Of a DNA stretch of 64,000 nt, positions 6,806 to 16,432 are shown piece after piece (position 1 is the first letter of the stretch; every line of letters begins with the position of its first letter). Location: NCBI RefSeq assembly GCF_900099965.1, contig NZ_FNDJ01000017.1, forward strand, positions 124,001 to 188,000. Direction: 5' to 3'. Both the position numbers and the translations under genes were made by a program. The notes beneath the pieces are model-generated. The model saw only the letters and a program-made list of their open reading frames with translations, searched no databases and was not told where the DNA came from. Source of the DNA: Nonomuraea jiangxiensis (lineage in GTDB: Bacteria > Actinomycetota > Actinomycetes > Streptosporangiales > Streptosporangiaceae).

Positions 6806-8819
6806 ATGACTCGCATGGACGCGTTCAGGAACCGGGTCGGGGGTTTCGCCTTCGGCGGTGACTACAACCCCGAGCAGTGGGATCCGGCCGTGTGGCGGGA
6901 GGACGTCCGGCTCATGCACGAGGCCGGGGTCAACACCGTCTCGCTCGGCGTCTTCGCCTGGGCCTCGCTGGAGCCCGAGCCGGGCAAGTACGAGTTCGGC
7001 TGGCTGGACGAGGTCATGGACCTCCTGCACGCGGGCGGCATCAGCGTGAACCTGGCCACCCCCACCGCCGCGCCGCCCGTCTGGCTCACGCACCTGCATC
7101 CCGAGGTGTTCCCCATCATGGCCGACGGGCAGCCGTTCGGATTCGGCAACCGGCTGCATTACGATCCCTCGTCGCCGATTTACCGTGAATACGCGGCCGG
7201 CATCACCACCCGGCTCGCGGAGCGTTATTCCTTCCATCCCGCGCTGGCGATGTGGCACATCAGCAACGAGTACGGGCCGACGGCGTACAACGAGGCCAGT
7301 TCGGTCGCCTTCCGCGGCTGGCTGCGGCGCAAATACGGCGACCTGGAAAGCCTGAACGACGCCTGGACCACCCGTTTCTGGGGCCAGACCTACACCGACT
7401 GGGACCAGATCGAGGTGCCGAACATCCCGCGCACCTGGATGAACCCGGCCCGCAAACTCGACTTCAAGCGTTTCACCTCCGACGCCCTGCTGGAATGTTT
7501 CCTGGCCGAGCGGGACATCGTGCGCTCGTTCCGCGACGACATCCCGGTCGTGACCAACTTCATGCGGTTCTTCCGGCACGCCGACTACTGGCGGTGGGCG
7601 CCGGAGGAGGACGCCGTCGCGCTCGACATCTACCCCGACCCGGCCGACCCCGGCTCGCACGTGTCGGCGGCCTTCCAGTTCGACCTGTTCCGCTCGCTCA
7701 AGGGCGGGCAGCCGTGGCTGCTGATGGAGCAGGCGGCCAGTGCGGTCAGCCAGTGGCGGCTCAACGTGGTCAAGGAGCCGGGGCGGATGCGGCTCGGCTC
7801 GTTGCAGGCCGTGTCGCGGGCGGCCGACTCGGTGATGTTCTTCCAGTGGCGGGCCAACCGGGGCGGGCACGAACGGTTCCACTCGGCGATGCTGCCGCAC
7901 TCGGGGCCGGAATCGCGCACGTTCAAGGAGGTCCTGGAGCTGGGGCGGGAGCTGAAGCTGCTGGCGCCGGTGGCCGGGACGACCTCGCGGTCGGAGATCG
8001 CGATCCTGTTCGACTGGGACGGGTGGTGGGGGCTGGAGGAGACGGCGGGACTGCCACGAGCCGACTTCAGCTATCCGGACACGGTCATGCGGCACTACAC
8101 GCCGTTGTGGGAGCACCACCATCCGGTGGACGTGGTGGGGTACGGGAGTGAGCTGGATGGCTACAAGGTGCTGGTGGTGCCGAACGCGTACCTGATCGGC
8201 GACGAGGGCGCGGAGCGGATCCGCGCGTTCGCCCGACGGCGGGACCGTGATCATGTCGTTCTTCTCCGGCGTGGTGGACGCGTGCAACCGGGTGCGGCCC
8301 GACGGCTACCCGGGGGCCTTCCGCGAGCTCATCGGGGCCAAGATCGACGAGTACTGGCCGGCCCGGCCGCACGAGGAGTTCGCCGTGGAGTTCGCCGACG
8401 GACGGCGCGCGACGTCCACCTGGTGGCGCGACGACCTGCACCTGGAGACCGGGACCGCGCTGGCCACCTACGCCGACGGGCTCCTGCGGGGGCGGCCCGC
8501 CGTCGTGGCCAACCAGTACGGCGCGGGCCGGGTCGTCTATGTCGCGACCCTGCTGGAACGGGCCGCGTTCGACGCCCTGGTGCTGGAGACGGTGGCGGCG
8601 GCCGGCGTGCGGGCCCCGTTCGACGGCGTGCCGGCCCACGTGGAGTGCGCCGTGCGGGAGTCCGCGGAGCACGAGTACGTCTTCCTGCTCAACCACAGCG
8701 ACGAGCTGGCCGCGTCCGTCCCGGTGACGGGAACGGACCTGCTCACCGGGCGCCAGGTGACGGAGCAGGCCGAGCTGCCCCCGCTCGGCGCGGCGGTGAT
8801 CCGGCGATCCCGCCCCTGA
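6806..8819 (+). pseudogene. GH42 beta-galactosidase, frameshifted near 8235
   Basis: The first 475 codons encode a clear family 42 beta-galactosidase without signal peptide: GGDYNPEQWDPAVW, then NEYG containing the acid/base Glu (WHISNEYG), FMRFFRHADYWRWAPEEDAVALDIYPDP, and the nucleophile region LLMEQAASAVSQW. At about 8235 the frame breaks. Reading GCCCG-ACGGC as GCC-CGC-GAC-GGC (adding a CG) restores ARDGGTVIMSFFSGVVD and the full C-terminal domain in the next frame to the TGA at 8819. The corrected length is 671 aa, normal for GH42. As it stands, translation yields a 674-residue protein with about 200 scrambled residues ending at 8830. It is either a recent mutation or a sequencing error in a CG run. 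It is under the divergent LacI regulator. Confidence 0.9.
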
Positions 8820-8826
8820 CGGGCGG

Positions 8827-9594
8827 CTAGGCGGGAGCGGCTCTGGTGATCCGGATCTTCGACTGTTTGTGCGGCAGCCGTTCCCAGTCCTCCATGAACA
8901 CCGCGTTCAGCCCGTGCCGGGCGGCCAGGGCGACGAGGGTCTCGGTGCGGTAGTAGAAGTCCTCCCGCAGGACGTGGTGCTCCTTGCCCTCGGTCCGGTC
9001 GAAGGTGAAGTCGAACCACGCGCCGGGCTTCATGACCCGCCCGACGTGGGCGAAGCATTCGTCGATGACCTCCAGCGGCGAGTGCGAGAAGACGCTGTGC
9101 GCGTGGATGACGTCGAAGTGCCGGTCGGGCAGGAAGGCGAAGCGCAGGTCGCGTACGGGGGTCAGGTGCGGCAGCTTGTCCCGCAGCCCGTGGGTGACGA
9201 GCGTGTCCTGGGCCGCCATGAGGATGTCGGGGGAGATGTCGATGCCGTAGTAGTTGCCGGTGTGCAGGTAGTCGATGAACAGCCGGCCGGCCCGCAGGTT
9301 GCCGCACCCGATCTCCAGCATCCGGCAGTCCGGCTTGAGCCCGTGCTCGACCAGGTAGTCGAACTGCATGCGGCCCAGCGCCAGCCAGCGCTTGTGGGTG
9401 TGGGAGCCGACCGCGCCCTCGGGATCTCGGGCGGTGTCGGACTTCATGACGGCACGGTAGTAGGAGACGTGGTCGCGGGTGCGCAGCCTGAACCACGTGT
9501 CGCGGGCCAACCGCCGCAGGTGAGGGGCGATCTTGTGCGGATGTCTGAAGGCGTACGTCGCTTGGTGGACGAGGCTCGAACGGGAGCGATTCAC
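8827..9594 (-). CDS. Class I SAM-dependent methyltransferase
   Basis: A 255-aa cytoplasmic protein. The SAM-binding Rossmann core starts at CRMLEIGCGNLRAGRLFIDYL (motif I, about residue 92), with the acidic loop YYGIDISPDIL, then FDVIHAHSVFSHSPLEVIDECFAHVGRVMKPGAWFDFTF (motifs post-I to III). The N-terminal 75 residues are basic and helical and of unknown purpose. The substrate is not recognisable; proteins of this type sit in sugar, lipid or secondary metabolite pathways. It is convergent with the broken GH42 gene, only 7 bases separating the stops. Confidence 0.85.
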   Translation of the reverse strand: MNRSRSSLVHQATYAFRHPHKIAPHLRRLARDTWFRLRTRDHVSYYRAVMKSDTARDPEGAVGSHTHKRWLALGRMQFDYLVEHGLKPDCRMLEIGCGNLRAGRLFIDYLHTGNYYGIDISPDILMAAQDTLVTHGLRDKLPHLTPVRDLRFAFLPDRHFDVIHAHSVFSHSPLEVIDECFAHVGRVMKPGAWFDFTFDRTEGKEHHVLREDFYYRTETLVALAARHGLNAVFMEDWERLPHKQSKIRITRAAPA

Positions 9595-9726
9595 TCCTCG
9601 GAATTTAGGTCACCACGGCACGCTTAACCCATGCCCTTGGCGACAATCTTGCATTCCCGTTGGCGCGCGCTGATCGTGGCGCCGGCCGGCGGCACCGTCC
9701 CCACGTCGCCCGCCTTCCCGCCGGCC

Positions 9727-10695
9727 TCAGCTCAGGTAGTCGCGCAGCGCCATGGCCCGGGACGGGTGGCGCAGCTTGGACATCGTCTTGGCCTCGATCT
9801 GCCTGATCCGCTCGCGGGTGACGCCGTAGATGCGGCCGATCTCGTCCAGGGTCCGCGGCTTGCCGTCGGCCAGGCCGTAGCGCATGCTGATCACGCCGGC
9901 CTCGCGCTCGGAGAGCTGGTCGAGCAGGCTGTGCAACTGCTGCTGGAGCAGGGTGAACGAGACCGCGTCGGCCGGGGAGACGGCCTCGGTGTCCTCGATG
10001 AGGTCGCCGAACTCGCTGTCGCCCTCCTCGCCGAGCGGCGTGTGCAGGGAGATCGGCTCGCGGCCATAGCCCTGGACCTCGATGACCCGGTCCACTTCGA
10101 GGTCGCTCTCGGCGGCGATCTCCTCCGGCGTGGGCTCACGGCCGAGGTCGCTCTGCAGGCGGCGCTGGACCCGCGCGACCTTGTTGATCAGCTCCACCAT
10201 GTGGACCGGGATGCGGATCGTCCGGGCCTGGTCCGCCATGGCCCGGGTGATGGCCTGCTTGATCCACCAGGTGGCGTAGGTGGAGAACTTGTAGCCGAGC
10301 CGGTAGTCGAACTTCTCGATGGTCCTGATCAGGCCCAGGTTGCCCTCCTGGATCAGGTCGAGGAACAGCATGCCGCGCCCCGTGTAGCGCTTGGCGATGG
10401 AGACGACCAGCCGCAGGTTGGCCTCCAGCATCTGCTGCTTGGCCCGGGAGCCGTCCTCGGCGATCCACTCCAGGTCGGCCCGCAGGTCGGCGGCCATCCC
10501 CGGCTCCGTGTCCAGCCGCTCCCTGGCGAACAGGCCGGCCTCGATGCGCTTGGCCAGCTCGATCTCCTGCTCGGCGTTGAGCAGCGGCACCCGCCCGATT
10601 TCCTTCAGGTATGTCTTGACCGAGTCGGCGCCGACGACCAGGCCACCGTCGGCGCCGACGTCGTCCAGCTCGAGAACCTCTGCTGCTTGGGACAA
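9727..10695 (-). CDS. RNA polymerase sigma factor, group 1/2 (HrdB/SigB-like)
   Basis: A sigma-70 family factor of about 322 aa. Region 1.2 is DSVKTYLKEIGRVPLLNAEQEIELAKRIEAG, region 2 is NLRLVVSIAKRYTGRGM-FLDLIQEGNLGLIRTIEKFDYRLGYKFSTYATWWIKQAITRAM (core, -10 recognition), and region 4.2 is TLDEIGRIYGVTRERIRQIEAKTMSKLRHP (-35 recognition). It lacks the long N-terminal extension of the principal HrdB, so it is most likely a non-essential group 2 factor. I choose the TTG at 10695 because GAGGAG lies 6 bases upstream (10702-10707 on the complement); the open frame continues upstream to 10812 without an RBS. Confidence 0.93.
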   Translation of the reverse strand: MSQAAEVLELDDVGADGGLVVGADSVKTYLKEIGRVPLLNAEQEIELAKRIEAGLFARERLDTEPGMAADLRADLEWIAEDGSRAKQQMLEANLRLVVSIAKRYTGRGMLFLDLIQEGNLGLIRTIEKFDYRLGYKFSTYATWWIKQAITRAMADQARTIRIPVHMVELINKVARVQRRLQSDLGREPTPEEIAAESDLEVDRVIEVQGYGREPISLHTPLGEEGDSEFGDLIEDTEAVSPADAVSFTLLQQQLHSLLDQLSEREAGVISMRYGLADGKPRTLDEIGRIYGVTRERIRQIEAKTMSKLRHPSRAMALRDYLS

Positions 10696-11048
10696 AACAT
10701 TCTCCTCGCTCGCGTGGAATGGTCGAATGCGGCGGCTATGACCATGGACACCTTGAAGTCGGACACGGAAGTAGCGAGCGACCGGAACGGTCACCCTTAC
10801 CACGCTACCCAACGGTTGCCGATGCCCGGGGCAACCCGGGCGCCCCTCGCCGTGCCGCGCCAGGTCACGCGGGTCCCCCCGCCGGGCGGAAGCTCCCCCT
10901 CCTGGAAGGCCCGGCGCGGGCCGTCAGCGCGCCCCCGCGACGACCGGCTCCCCAGCGGCGACCGGCGGCACGCCGTACTCAAGGTCCCACACGCCACCGA
11001 CAGTTTCCGGGCGCGGACGCGGAGGCCGGGCGGGGGTTCTAGTGCGTT
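10696..11048. other. Intergenic region between sigma factor and acyltransferase genes
   Basis: No gene is supported. It carries the sigma factor RBS and, at 10814-10836, a GGTTGCC / GGCAACC stem with a 9-base loop, which on the leftward strand would follow the acyltransferase and precede the sigma gene. It could be a weak terminator or a leader structure. Confidence 0.4.
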
Positions 11049-12479
11049 CTAGTGCGGCAGGGAGGATTCGGCGTTGCGGAGCTCGTCCAGGGCGTCCCGC
11101 AGGTGCACGGTCAGCTCCCAGGCGTCGGGCACCATCGCCCGGTCGGTGACGACGCCGATGTCGAGGGAGCCGTCGTAGGAGAAGGCGGTGATGTTCACGC
11201 CGCCGCTCACGTCGGTGATCACCGACACCGGGTAGTAGGTCAGCAGCCGGGCGCCGCACATGTACAAGGGGAACTGCGGGCCGGGGACGTTCGAGATGGC
11301 CACGTTGATCGGCGGCGCGGTCTGCCCGACGAGCGCGAACGCCGAGCGCGCGGCCAGCCCCATGAGCGCGGCCGGCATCGACTCGCTGAACTCCCTCAAC
11401 CACCGCGCGGGCGACAGCGAGAAGCGGTCCTTGATCCGCTGCATGGCGTACCGCACCTCGTGCAGCCGGGTCACGGGGTCGTCGATCTGCACGGCCAGCG
11501 GGGCCGTCATGATCGCCACCTGGTTCCCCGGGCCCGCCTCCCCGGCGGCGCGCAGCGAGAACGGCACGCCCGCCACCAGCGGCTGGTGCGGGATGCCGCC
11601 GTGCGCGGCCAGCCACCGGCGCAGCGCCCCGGCGCACACGGCCATGACCACGTCGTTCACGGTCACCCCGAACGCCTTGCGCACCTGCTTGATCTCCTCC
11701 AGCGGCAAGGACACGAACGCGAAGCGCCGGTGCTCCGACACGGGCCCGCTGAACGGCGTCTTCGGCGCGGGCAGCACCGGCAGCTCGGGCGCCTGCCCCG
11801 TCCCGGCGAGCCTGCGGGCCAGCCCGGAGACGAGCCGGCTGCCCGGAAGGCGGGAGGCCAGCGGGATCTCGTCCAGGTGCGGGACGGCCCTGGCGGCGAA
11901 CCGCACGGCGGCGGCCGGGTTGCCGGCCAGCCGGGCCAGCCCGCGGGCCACCATCTCCGCCGGCCCCGGGGGCGGCTCGTCCCGCTCGGGCCCGGTGGCA
12001 GGCGGCGGCGCGGGCTCGGGGCCGAGGTCGAGCAGCGCGGCCAGGACGTCGGCGCCGCCGATCCCGTCCACGGCCGCGTGGTGGATCTTGGTGTAGAGGC
12101 CCATGCGCCCGCCGGTCAGCCCGTGGATCAGGTAGATCTCCCACAGTGGCCGGCTCCGGTCCAGCCGGCGCGCGTGCAGCCGCGAGACCTGGTCGGCGAG
12201 CTGCCGGTCGTCGCCGGGCGGCGGCAGCCCGATCTCGCGTACGTGGTAGTCGAGGTCGAGGTCGTCCTCCTGCATCCAGTACGGGTGGTCCAGCCCGAAC
12301 GGCACCGGGGCCAGCTTGCGCCGCAGCGCGGGAACGTACGGGAGCCGCTGTTCGAGCAGCGCCTGCAGGTCGGAGCGGTTGAGGTCACCGTCGAGGATGG
12401 CCAGGCCGGCGATGTTGGCGATGTTCGTGGCGGTCTCGAAATGGAGGAACTGCGCGTCCAGCGCGGTCAACTGGGGCAT
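11049..12479 (-). CDS. Wax ester synthase/diacylglycerol O-acyltransferase (WS/DGAT)
   Basis: A 476-aa enzyme that transfers fatty acyl groups from acyl-CoA to diacylglycerol or fatty alcohols to make storage lipid at the membrane face. The N-terminal block MPQLTALDAQFLHFET is typical, and the catalytic HHxxxDG motif is intact (HHAAVDGIGG, His133-His134...Asp138). The second conserved block appears as NDVVMAVCAGALRRWL, and the C-terminal PLYMCGARLLTYYPVS and INITAFSYDG-type region (VNITAFSYDGSLDIGVVTD) is complete. Length agrees with mycobacterial and streptomycete Tgs/WS-DGAT proteins. GAGGGG precedes the ATG at 12479. It is a single-gene unit. Confidence 0.93.
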   Translation of the reverse strand: MPQLTALDAQFLHFETATNIANIAGLAILDGDLNRSDLQALLEQRLPYVPALRRKLAPVPFGLDHPYWMQEDDLDLDYHVREIGLPPPGDDRQLADQVSRLHARRLDRSRPLWEIYLIHGLTGGRMGLYTKIHHAAVDGIGGADVLAALLDLGPEPAPPPATGPERDEPPPGPAEMVARGLARLAGNPAAAVRFAARAVPHLDEIPLASRLPGSRLVSGLARRLAGTGQAPELPVLPAPKTPFSGPVSEHRRFAFVSLPLEEIKQVRKAFGVTVNDVVMAVCAGALRRWLAAHGGIPHQPLVAGVPFSLRAAGEAGPGNQVAIMTAPLAVQIDDPVTRLHEVRYAMQRIKDRFSLSPARWLREFSESMPAALMGLAARSAFALVGQTAPPINVAISNVPGPQFPLYMCGARLLTYYPVSVITDVSGGVNITAFSYDGSLDIGVVTDRAMVPDAWELTVHLRDALDELRNAESSLPH

Positions 12480-12538
12480 TTAACAGCACATCCCCTCAAA
12501 TCCATCAGACACCAACCCATCAGGCCCCGTCCACCCCT

Positions 12539-13287
12539 TCATGCGTCCACCACTTCGAGGGACGCCGACGCGGCATCCGGCTCGGCGAACGCCAGCAACC
12601 GCAGCCCCTCCTCCTCCAGCAGGTCCAGCGAGGTGGCGGTGAACGGGCTGACGAGCAGCCTCGCCTTCTTCCCCGTGCGCTTGATCTGCCACGTCCCGGC
12701 CGCGAACCCGTCGACCAGGTAGACCGCCCGCATCCGCAGGTTCTTGGTGGCGACCCGTCCCTTGAACTCCTCGGCCAGCACGCGCGTGCGGTCGGCGTGT
12801 CCCAGGATCAGGGTGTCGAAGTCGGGCAGGAAGCGCACGGGCGCGGGCACGTCGCCGCCGGGCCGGGGCGCGTCCGGCAGGTCGAACAGCTCCCTTCCGG
12901 AGACGTCGGTGAACCTCTCCAGGTCCATGCCCTTCATGACGGTCCTGATGCCACCCAGGCCGGACCAGGTCTGCACGTCGGCGGGCGTGGCGGGGCCAGC
13001 ACCGGCCGCAGGACCGGCCGGAACGCGGCGAAGTCCGCGGCCGTCACCAGGTGCAGCGTGGCCCGCCACATGGTGGCCCGCACCAGCGTGCGCGCGTGCA
13101 ACGCCGCGTGCAGGTCGTCCCGTGCGAACCCCTCCAGCCTCGCCCAGATCCCCAGGTACGGGGGCCGCGGCTCCTGAGCCTGCAACCCGCCGAGCCGGTG
13201 CACGACCTCAGCCATGTCGCCTTTGTGGCGTATGAGAAGGTGCTGGCGGGCCAAAGTGGCCCGGTTGAGGTCAAGAAGGGTGAGCAT
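12539..13287 (-). pseudogene. AlkZ-like winged-helix (HTH_42) DNA-binding protein gene with internal deletion
   Basis: The leftward frame from 13287 encodes the N-terminal third of an HTH_42/AlkZ-like protein: LNRATLARQHLLIR, GGLQAQEPRPPYLGIWARLEGF (QAQ at residues 36-38 matches the QxQ motif of the AlkZ glycosylases) and TLHLVTAADFAAFRPVLRPVLA. There it changes frame and jumps straight to the C-terminal half, read in another frame as GPATPADVQTWSGLGGIR, FDLPDAPRPGGDVPAPVRFLPDFDTLILGHADRTRV and TWQIKR, ending at 12539. Roughly 150-170 codons expected between these blocks in a 350-370 aa family are missing and the join (near 12996) is out of frame. The gene is almost certainly dead. The intact family repairs alkylated or cross-linked DNA. 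Confidence 0.85.
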
Positions 13288-13296
13288 CTACATATC

Positions 13297-14490
13297 ATGC
13301 TCGATTCGCCATTCCCCATCGCCCGTGTACGCGCCACTTACCCTGCCCTCTCCGACGGTTACGCCTACCTCGACGGCGCGGCCGGCACCCAGACCCCGCA
13401 GTCGGTGATCGACGCCATCTCGGCCGCCTACCGCACCGGGATCGGCAACGTCGGCGGCGCGTTCCCGGCCAGTCACCGCTCGGACGCCATCGTGGCCGCC
13501 GCCCGCGCCGCCGTGGCCGACCTGGTCGGCGGGCATCCCGACGGCGTGATCCTCGGCCCCAACATGACCACCCTCACCTACCGGCTGTCCCGTGCCCTGG
13601 TGGGCCCCGGTGACGAGGTGGTGCTGTCCAGGCTGGACCACGACGCGAACGTGCGCCCCTGGACCCAGACCGGCGCCACCGTCCGCTGGGCCGACGTGGA
13701 CCCGGTCACCGGCGAGCTGCCGGTCGAGCAGTACGCGGAGCTGATCAACGAGCGCACCAAGCTGGTGGCGGTGACCGCCGCGAGCAACGTCCTCGGCACC
13801 CGGCCCGACGTGGCCGCGATCACCGAGCTGGCGCACCGGGCGGGCGCGCTGACCTACGTGGACGGCGTGCACGCCACCCCGCACGGCCCGGTGGACGTGC
13901 GGGAGCTCGGCGCCGACTTCTACGCCACCAGCGCGTACAAGTGGTCGGGCCCGCACATCGGCGCGGTCGTGGCCGACCCGGCGCTGCTGGAGACGGTCCG
14001 GACGGACAAGCTGGCCTCCTCGGTGGACACGGTGCCGGAGCGGTTCGAGACGGGCACGGCCCCCTTCGCCGACCTGGCCGGGGTGACGGCCGCGGTCGAC
14101 CACCTGGCCGCGATGGCAACTGACCCCGGGCAGGGAACCCGGCGTGAGCGCCTGCTGGCCTCGATGGCCGCGGCCGAGCGGCACGAGCTGGAGCTGTTCG
14201 GCGTGCTGCTGGCGGGTCTGGAGACGATGCCGCACGTCACCCTGTACGGCAAGCCGGCCAGGCGCACCGCCACCGTCTACTTCACCGTGGCCGGGCGCAC
14301 CCCGCGCCAGGTCGCCGAGCACCTGGCCGGGCTGGCGGTGAACGTCTGGAACGGCCACAACTACGCCTGGGAGCTGACCGCCGCGCTCGGCATCCGCGAC
14401 TCGGGCAGCGCGGTGCGCGCGGGCCTGGTGCACTACAACGACCGCTCGGACGTGGACCGGCTGCTCGAAGGAGTGGCGAGCCTGCACTGA
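13297..14490 (+). CDS. Cysteine desulfurase-like PLP enzyme (class V aminotransferase fold)
   Basis: A 397-aa fold-type I PLP enzyme. The sequence shows YAYLDGAAGTQTPQSVIDA, ILGPNMTTLTYRLSRAL (phosphate binding), DHDANVRPW, VAVTAASNVLGTRPD, the aspartate-histidine stretch YVDGVHATPHGPVDVRELGADFYATSAYKWSGPHIG (Lys of SAYKWSGPH is the expected PLP lysine) and ARRTATVYFTVAGR. This is the VC1184-type subfamily of cysteine desulfurase-like proteins rather than SufS/IscS. No Fe-S assembly genes adjoin it, so sulfur transfer is not assured. The ATG at 13297 is only 9 bases from the start of the divergent broken gene. Confidence 0.85.
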   Translation: MLDSPFPIARVRATYPALSDGYAYLDGAAGTQTPQSVIDAISAAYRTGIGNVGGAFPASHRSDAIVAAARAAVADLVGGHPDGVILGPNMTTLTYRLSRALVGPGDEVVLSRLDHDANVRPWTQTGATVRWADVDPVTGELPVEQYAELINERTKLVAVTAASNVLGTRPDVAAITELAHRAGALTYVDGVHATPHGPVDVRELGADFYATSAYKWSGPHIGAVVADPALLETVRTDKLASSVDTVPERFETGTAPFADLAGVTAAVDHLAAMATDPGQGTRRERLLASMAAAERHELELFGVLLAGLETMPHVTLYGKPARRTATVYFTVAGRTPRQVAEHLAGLAVNVWNGHNYAWELTAALGIRDSGSAVRAGLVHYNDRSDVDRLLEGVASLH

Positions 14491-14722
14491 ACCGGATTGC
14501 TCCCGGGCACGCCGCCGTCGCCCACCTGACCCGGGAGCGCCGCCATCAGAGAGCGTCCCAGAGCAGCCGCCGGCGCTCTGGGGCCGCCGCCTGCCCACCA
14601 CCTCACCTGTGCACGGCAGGGGATGAATATGGGTAGGGATACGGTTACTGCCTTTCGGGAACGAGGTTCCGGCTCACGAAGCCGCCGGTCAGTGGCGGCG
14701 TACAGGGAAGAAGGCGTTTCAC

Positions 14723-16378
14723 ATGGCCCGGCAGGCCGACGCGGCCCGTCTCATCGTGCAGGCTCTGGAGGCGGAGGGCGTCGAATACGTCTTCGGCATC
14801 CCGGGTGAGGAGAACATCCACTTCGTCGACGCGCTCAAGGACTCCTCCATCCGCTACGTCCTGGTCCGCCACGAGCAGGGCGCGGCGTTCATGGCGGAGA
14901 TCTACGGCAGGCTGACCGGCAGGGCGGGAGTGGCCTCGGCCACGCTCGGCCCCGGCGCGATCAACCTGCAGCTCGGCGTGGCCGACGCCACCACCAACAG
15001 CACCCCGGTCGTGGCCATCACGGCCCAGGTCGGGCTCGACCGCATCTACAAGGAGTCGCACCAGGTGGTGGACCTGGTGTCGCTGTTCAGGCCGATCACC
15101 AAGTGGGCGGAGCTGGCGCCGTCGCCGCAGGCGCTGCCCGAGATGATCCGCAAGGCGTTCAAGACCGCCCAGACCGAGCGTCCTGGCGCCGTCTACCTGG
15201 CCATCCCGGAGGACGTCGAGGCCGCCGAGGTGCCCGCCGACCTGCGCCCCCTGCCGGTTAACCGGGTCCGCCCCCAGGACCCCTCCCCCGCCCAGATCGC
15301 CCGGGCGGCCGACGTACTGGCCACCGCGCAGCGGCCGATCGTGCTGGCCGGGCACGGCGCGACCCGCGCCGGGGCGTCGGCCGCGCTGGTGCGCTTCTCG
15401 GAGCGGCTCGGGCTGCCGGTGGCGACCACGTTCAACGGCAAGGGCGTCTTTCCCGACGACCACCGGCACGCGCTCGGCGCGGTGGGCTTCATGCGGCACG
15501 ACTACGTGAACTTCGGCTTCGACGAGGCCGACGTGCTGATCACCGTCGGATACGAGCTCCAGGAGTTCGACCCGGTCAAGATCAACCCACACCGGGACAA
15601 GCGGATCATCCACGTTCACCAGTTCCCCGCCGAGGTGGACGACCACTATCCGGTGGCGGTCGGCGTGCAGGGGGACATCTCCCGGTCGCTGCACACGCTC
15701 GGGGACGCGGTGCACCGGCGCTTCGAGCTCAACGGCACCGGCGAGCGGATCCGGCGCATGGTGCGGGAGGAGCTGGAGCAGGGGCGTTCGGAGGACGGGT
15801 TCCCGATGTCGCCGCGCCGGGTGGTCGCCGACATCCGGGCCGCGATGGGGCGTGACGACATCGTGCTGGCCGACACGGGGGCGGTGAAGATGTGGATGGC
15901 CCGGATGTATCCGACGTACGAGCCGAACACGATGCTGGTCTCCAACGGCCTGTCGTCCATGGGCTTCTCGGTGCCCGGCGCGCTGGCCGCCAAGCTGGCC
16001 TTCCCGCGGCGGCGGGTGCTGGCCGCCACCGGCGACGGGGCGTTCCTGATGAACTCGCAGGAGCTGGAGACCGCCGTGCGCGAGCGGGTGCCGTTCGTGG
16101 TGCTGGTGTGGGTGGACGACGCGTACGGGCTGATCGAGTGGAAAATGGACCTGGAGCTGGGCCGCAACTCCAACATCGCCTTCGGCAACCCCGACTTCGT
16201 GAAATACGCGGAGAGCTTCGGGGCCCGCGGCTACCGGATCACCAACGCGGACGAGCTGCTGCCGACGCTGCGCAAGGCGCTGGCCGATGACGTGGTGTCG
16301 GTGATCGCGGTCCCGGTCGACTACTCGGCCAACCTGGAGCTGACCAGCAAACTGGGCGACCTCACCGGCCCCTTCTGA
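14723..16378 (+). CDS. Acetolactate synthase large subunit-like ThDP enzyme (AlsS-type)
   Basis: A 551-aa thiamine-diphosphate enzyme expected to condense two pyruvates to acetolactate. The N-terminal PYR domain has EYVFGIPGEENIHFVDAL, RHEQGAAFMAEIYGRLTG (the catalytic Glu) and LGPGAINLQLGVADAT. The middle domain follows. The C-terminal PP domain carries the ThDP motif GDGAFLMNSQELETAVRERVPFVVLVWVDDAYGLIEW. KESHQVVDLVSLFRPITKWAEL resembles catabolic AlsS. There is no small regulatory subunit gene and no AlsD next to it. Other ThDP decarboxylases of similar layout remain possible. The upstream 232 bases show no clear element. Confidence 0.82.
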   Translation: MARQADAARLIVQALEAEGVEYVFGIPGEENIHFVDALKDSSIRYVLVRHEQGAAFMAEIYGRLTGRAGVASATLGPGAINLQLGVADATTNSTPVVAITAQVGLDRIYKESHQVVDLVSLFRPITKWAELAPSPQALPEMIRKAFKTAQTERPGAVYLAIPEDVEAAEVPADLRPLPVNRVRPQDPSPAQIARAADVLATAQRPIVLAGHGATRAGASAALVRFSERLGLPVATTFNGKGVFPDDHRHALGAVGFMRHDYVNFGFDEADVLITVGYELQEFDPVKINPHRDKRIIHVHQFPAEVDDHYPVAVGVQGDISRSLHTLGDAVHRRFELNGTGERIRRMVREELEQGRSEDGFPMSPRRVVADIRAAMGRDDIVLADTGAVKMWMARMYPTYEPNTMLVSNGLSSMGFSVPGALAAKLAFPRRRVLAATGDGAFLMNSQELETAVRERVPFVVLVWVDDAYGLIEWKMDLELGRNSNIAFGNPDFVKYAESFGARGYRITNADELLPTLRKALADDVVSVIAVPVDYSANLELTSKLGDLTGPF

Positions 16379-16432
16379 CGAGGAGAGGACCCGCCGCGGC
16401 GCCATGGACCGCCTCCCCACCGCCTGCCCGGG

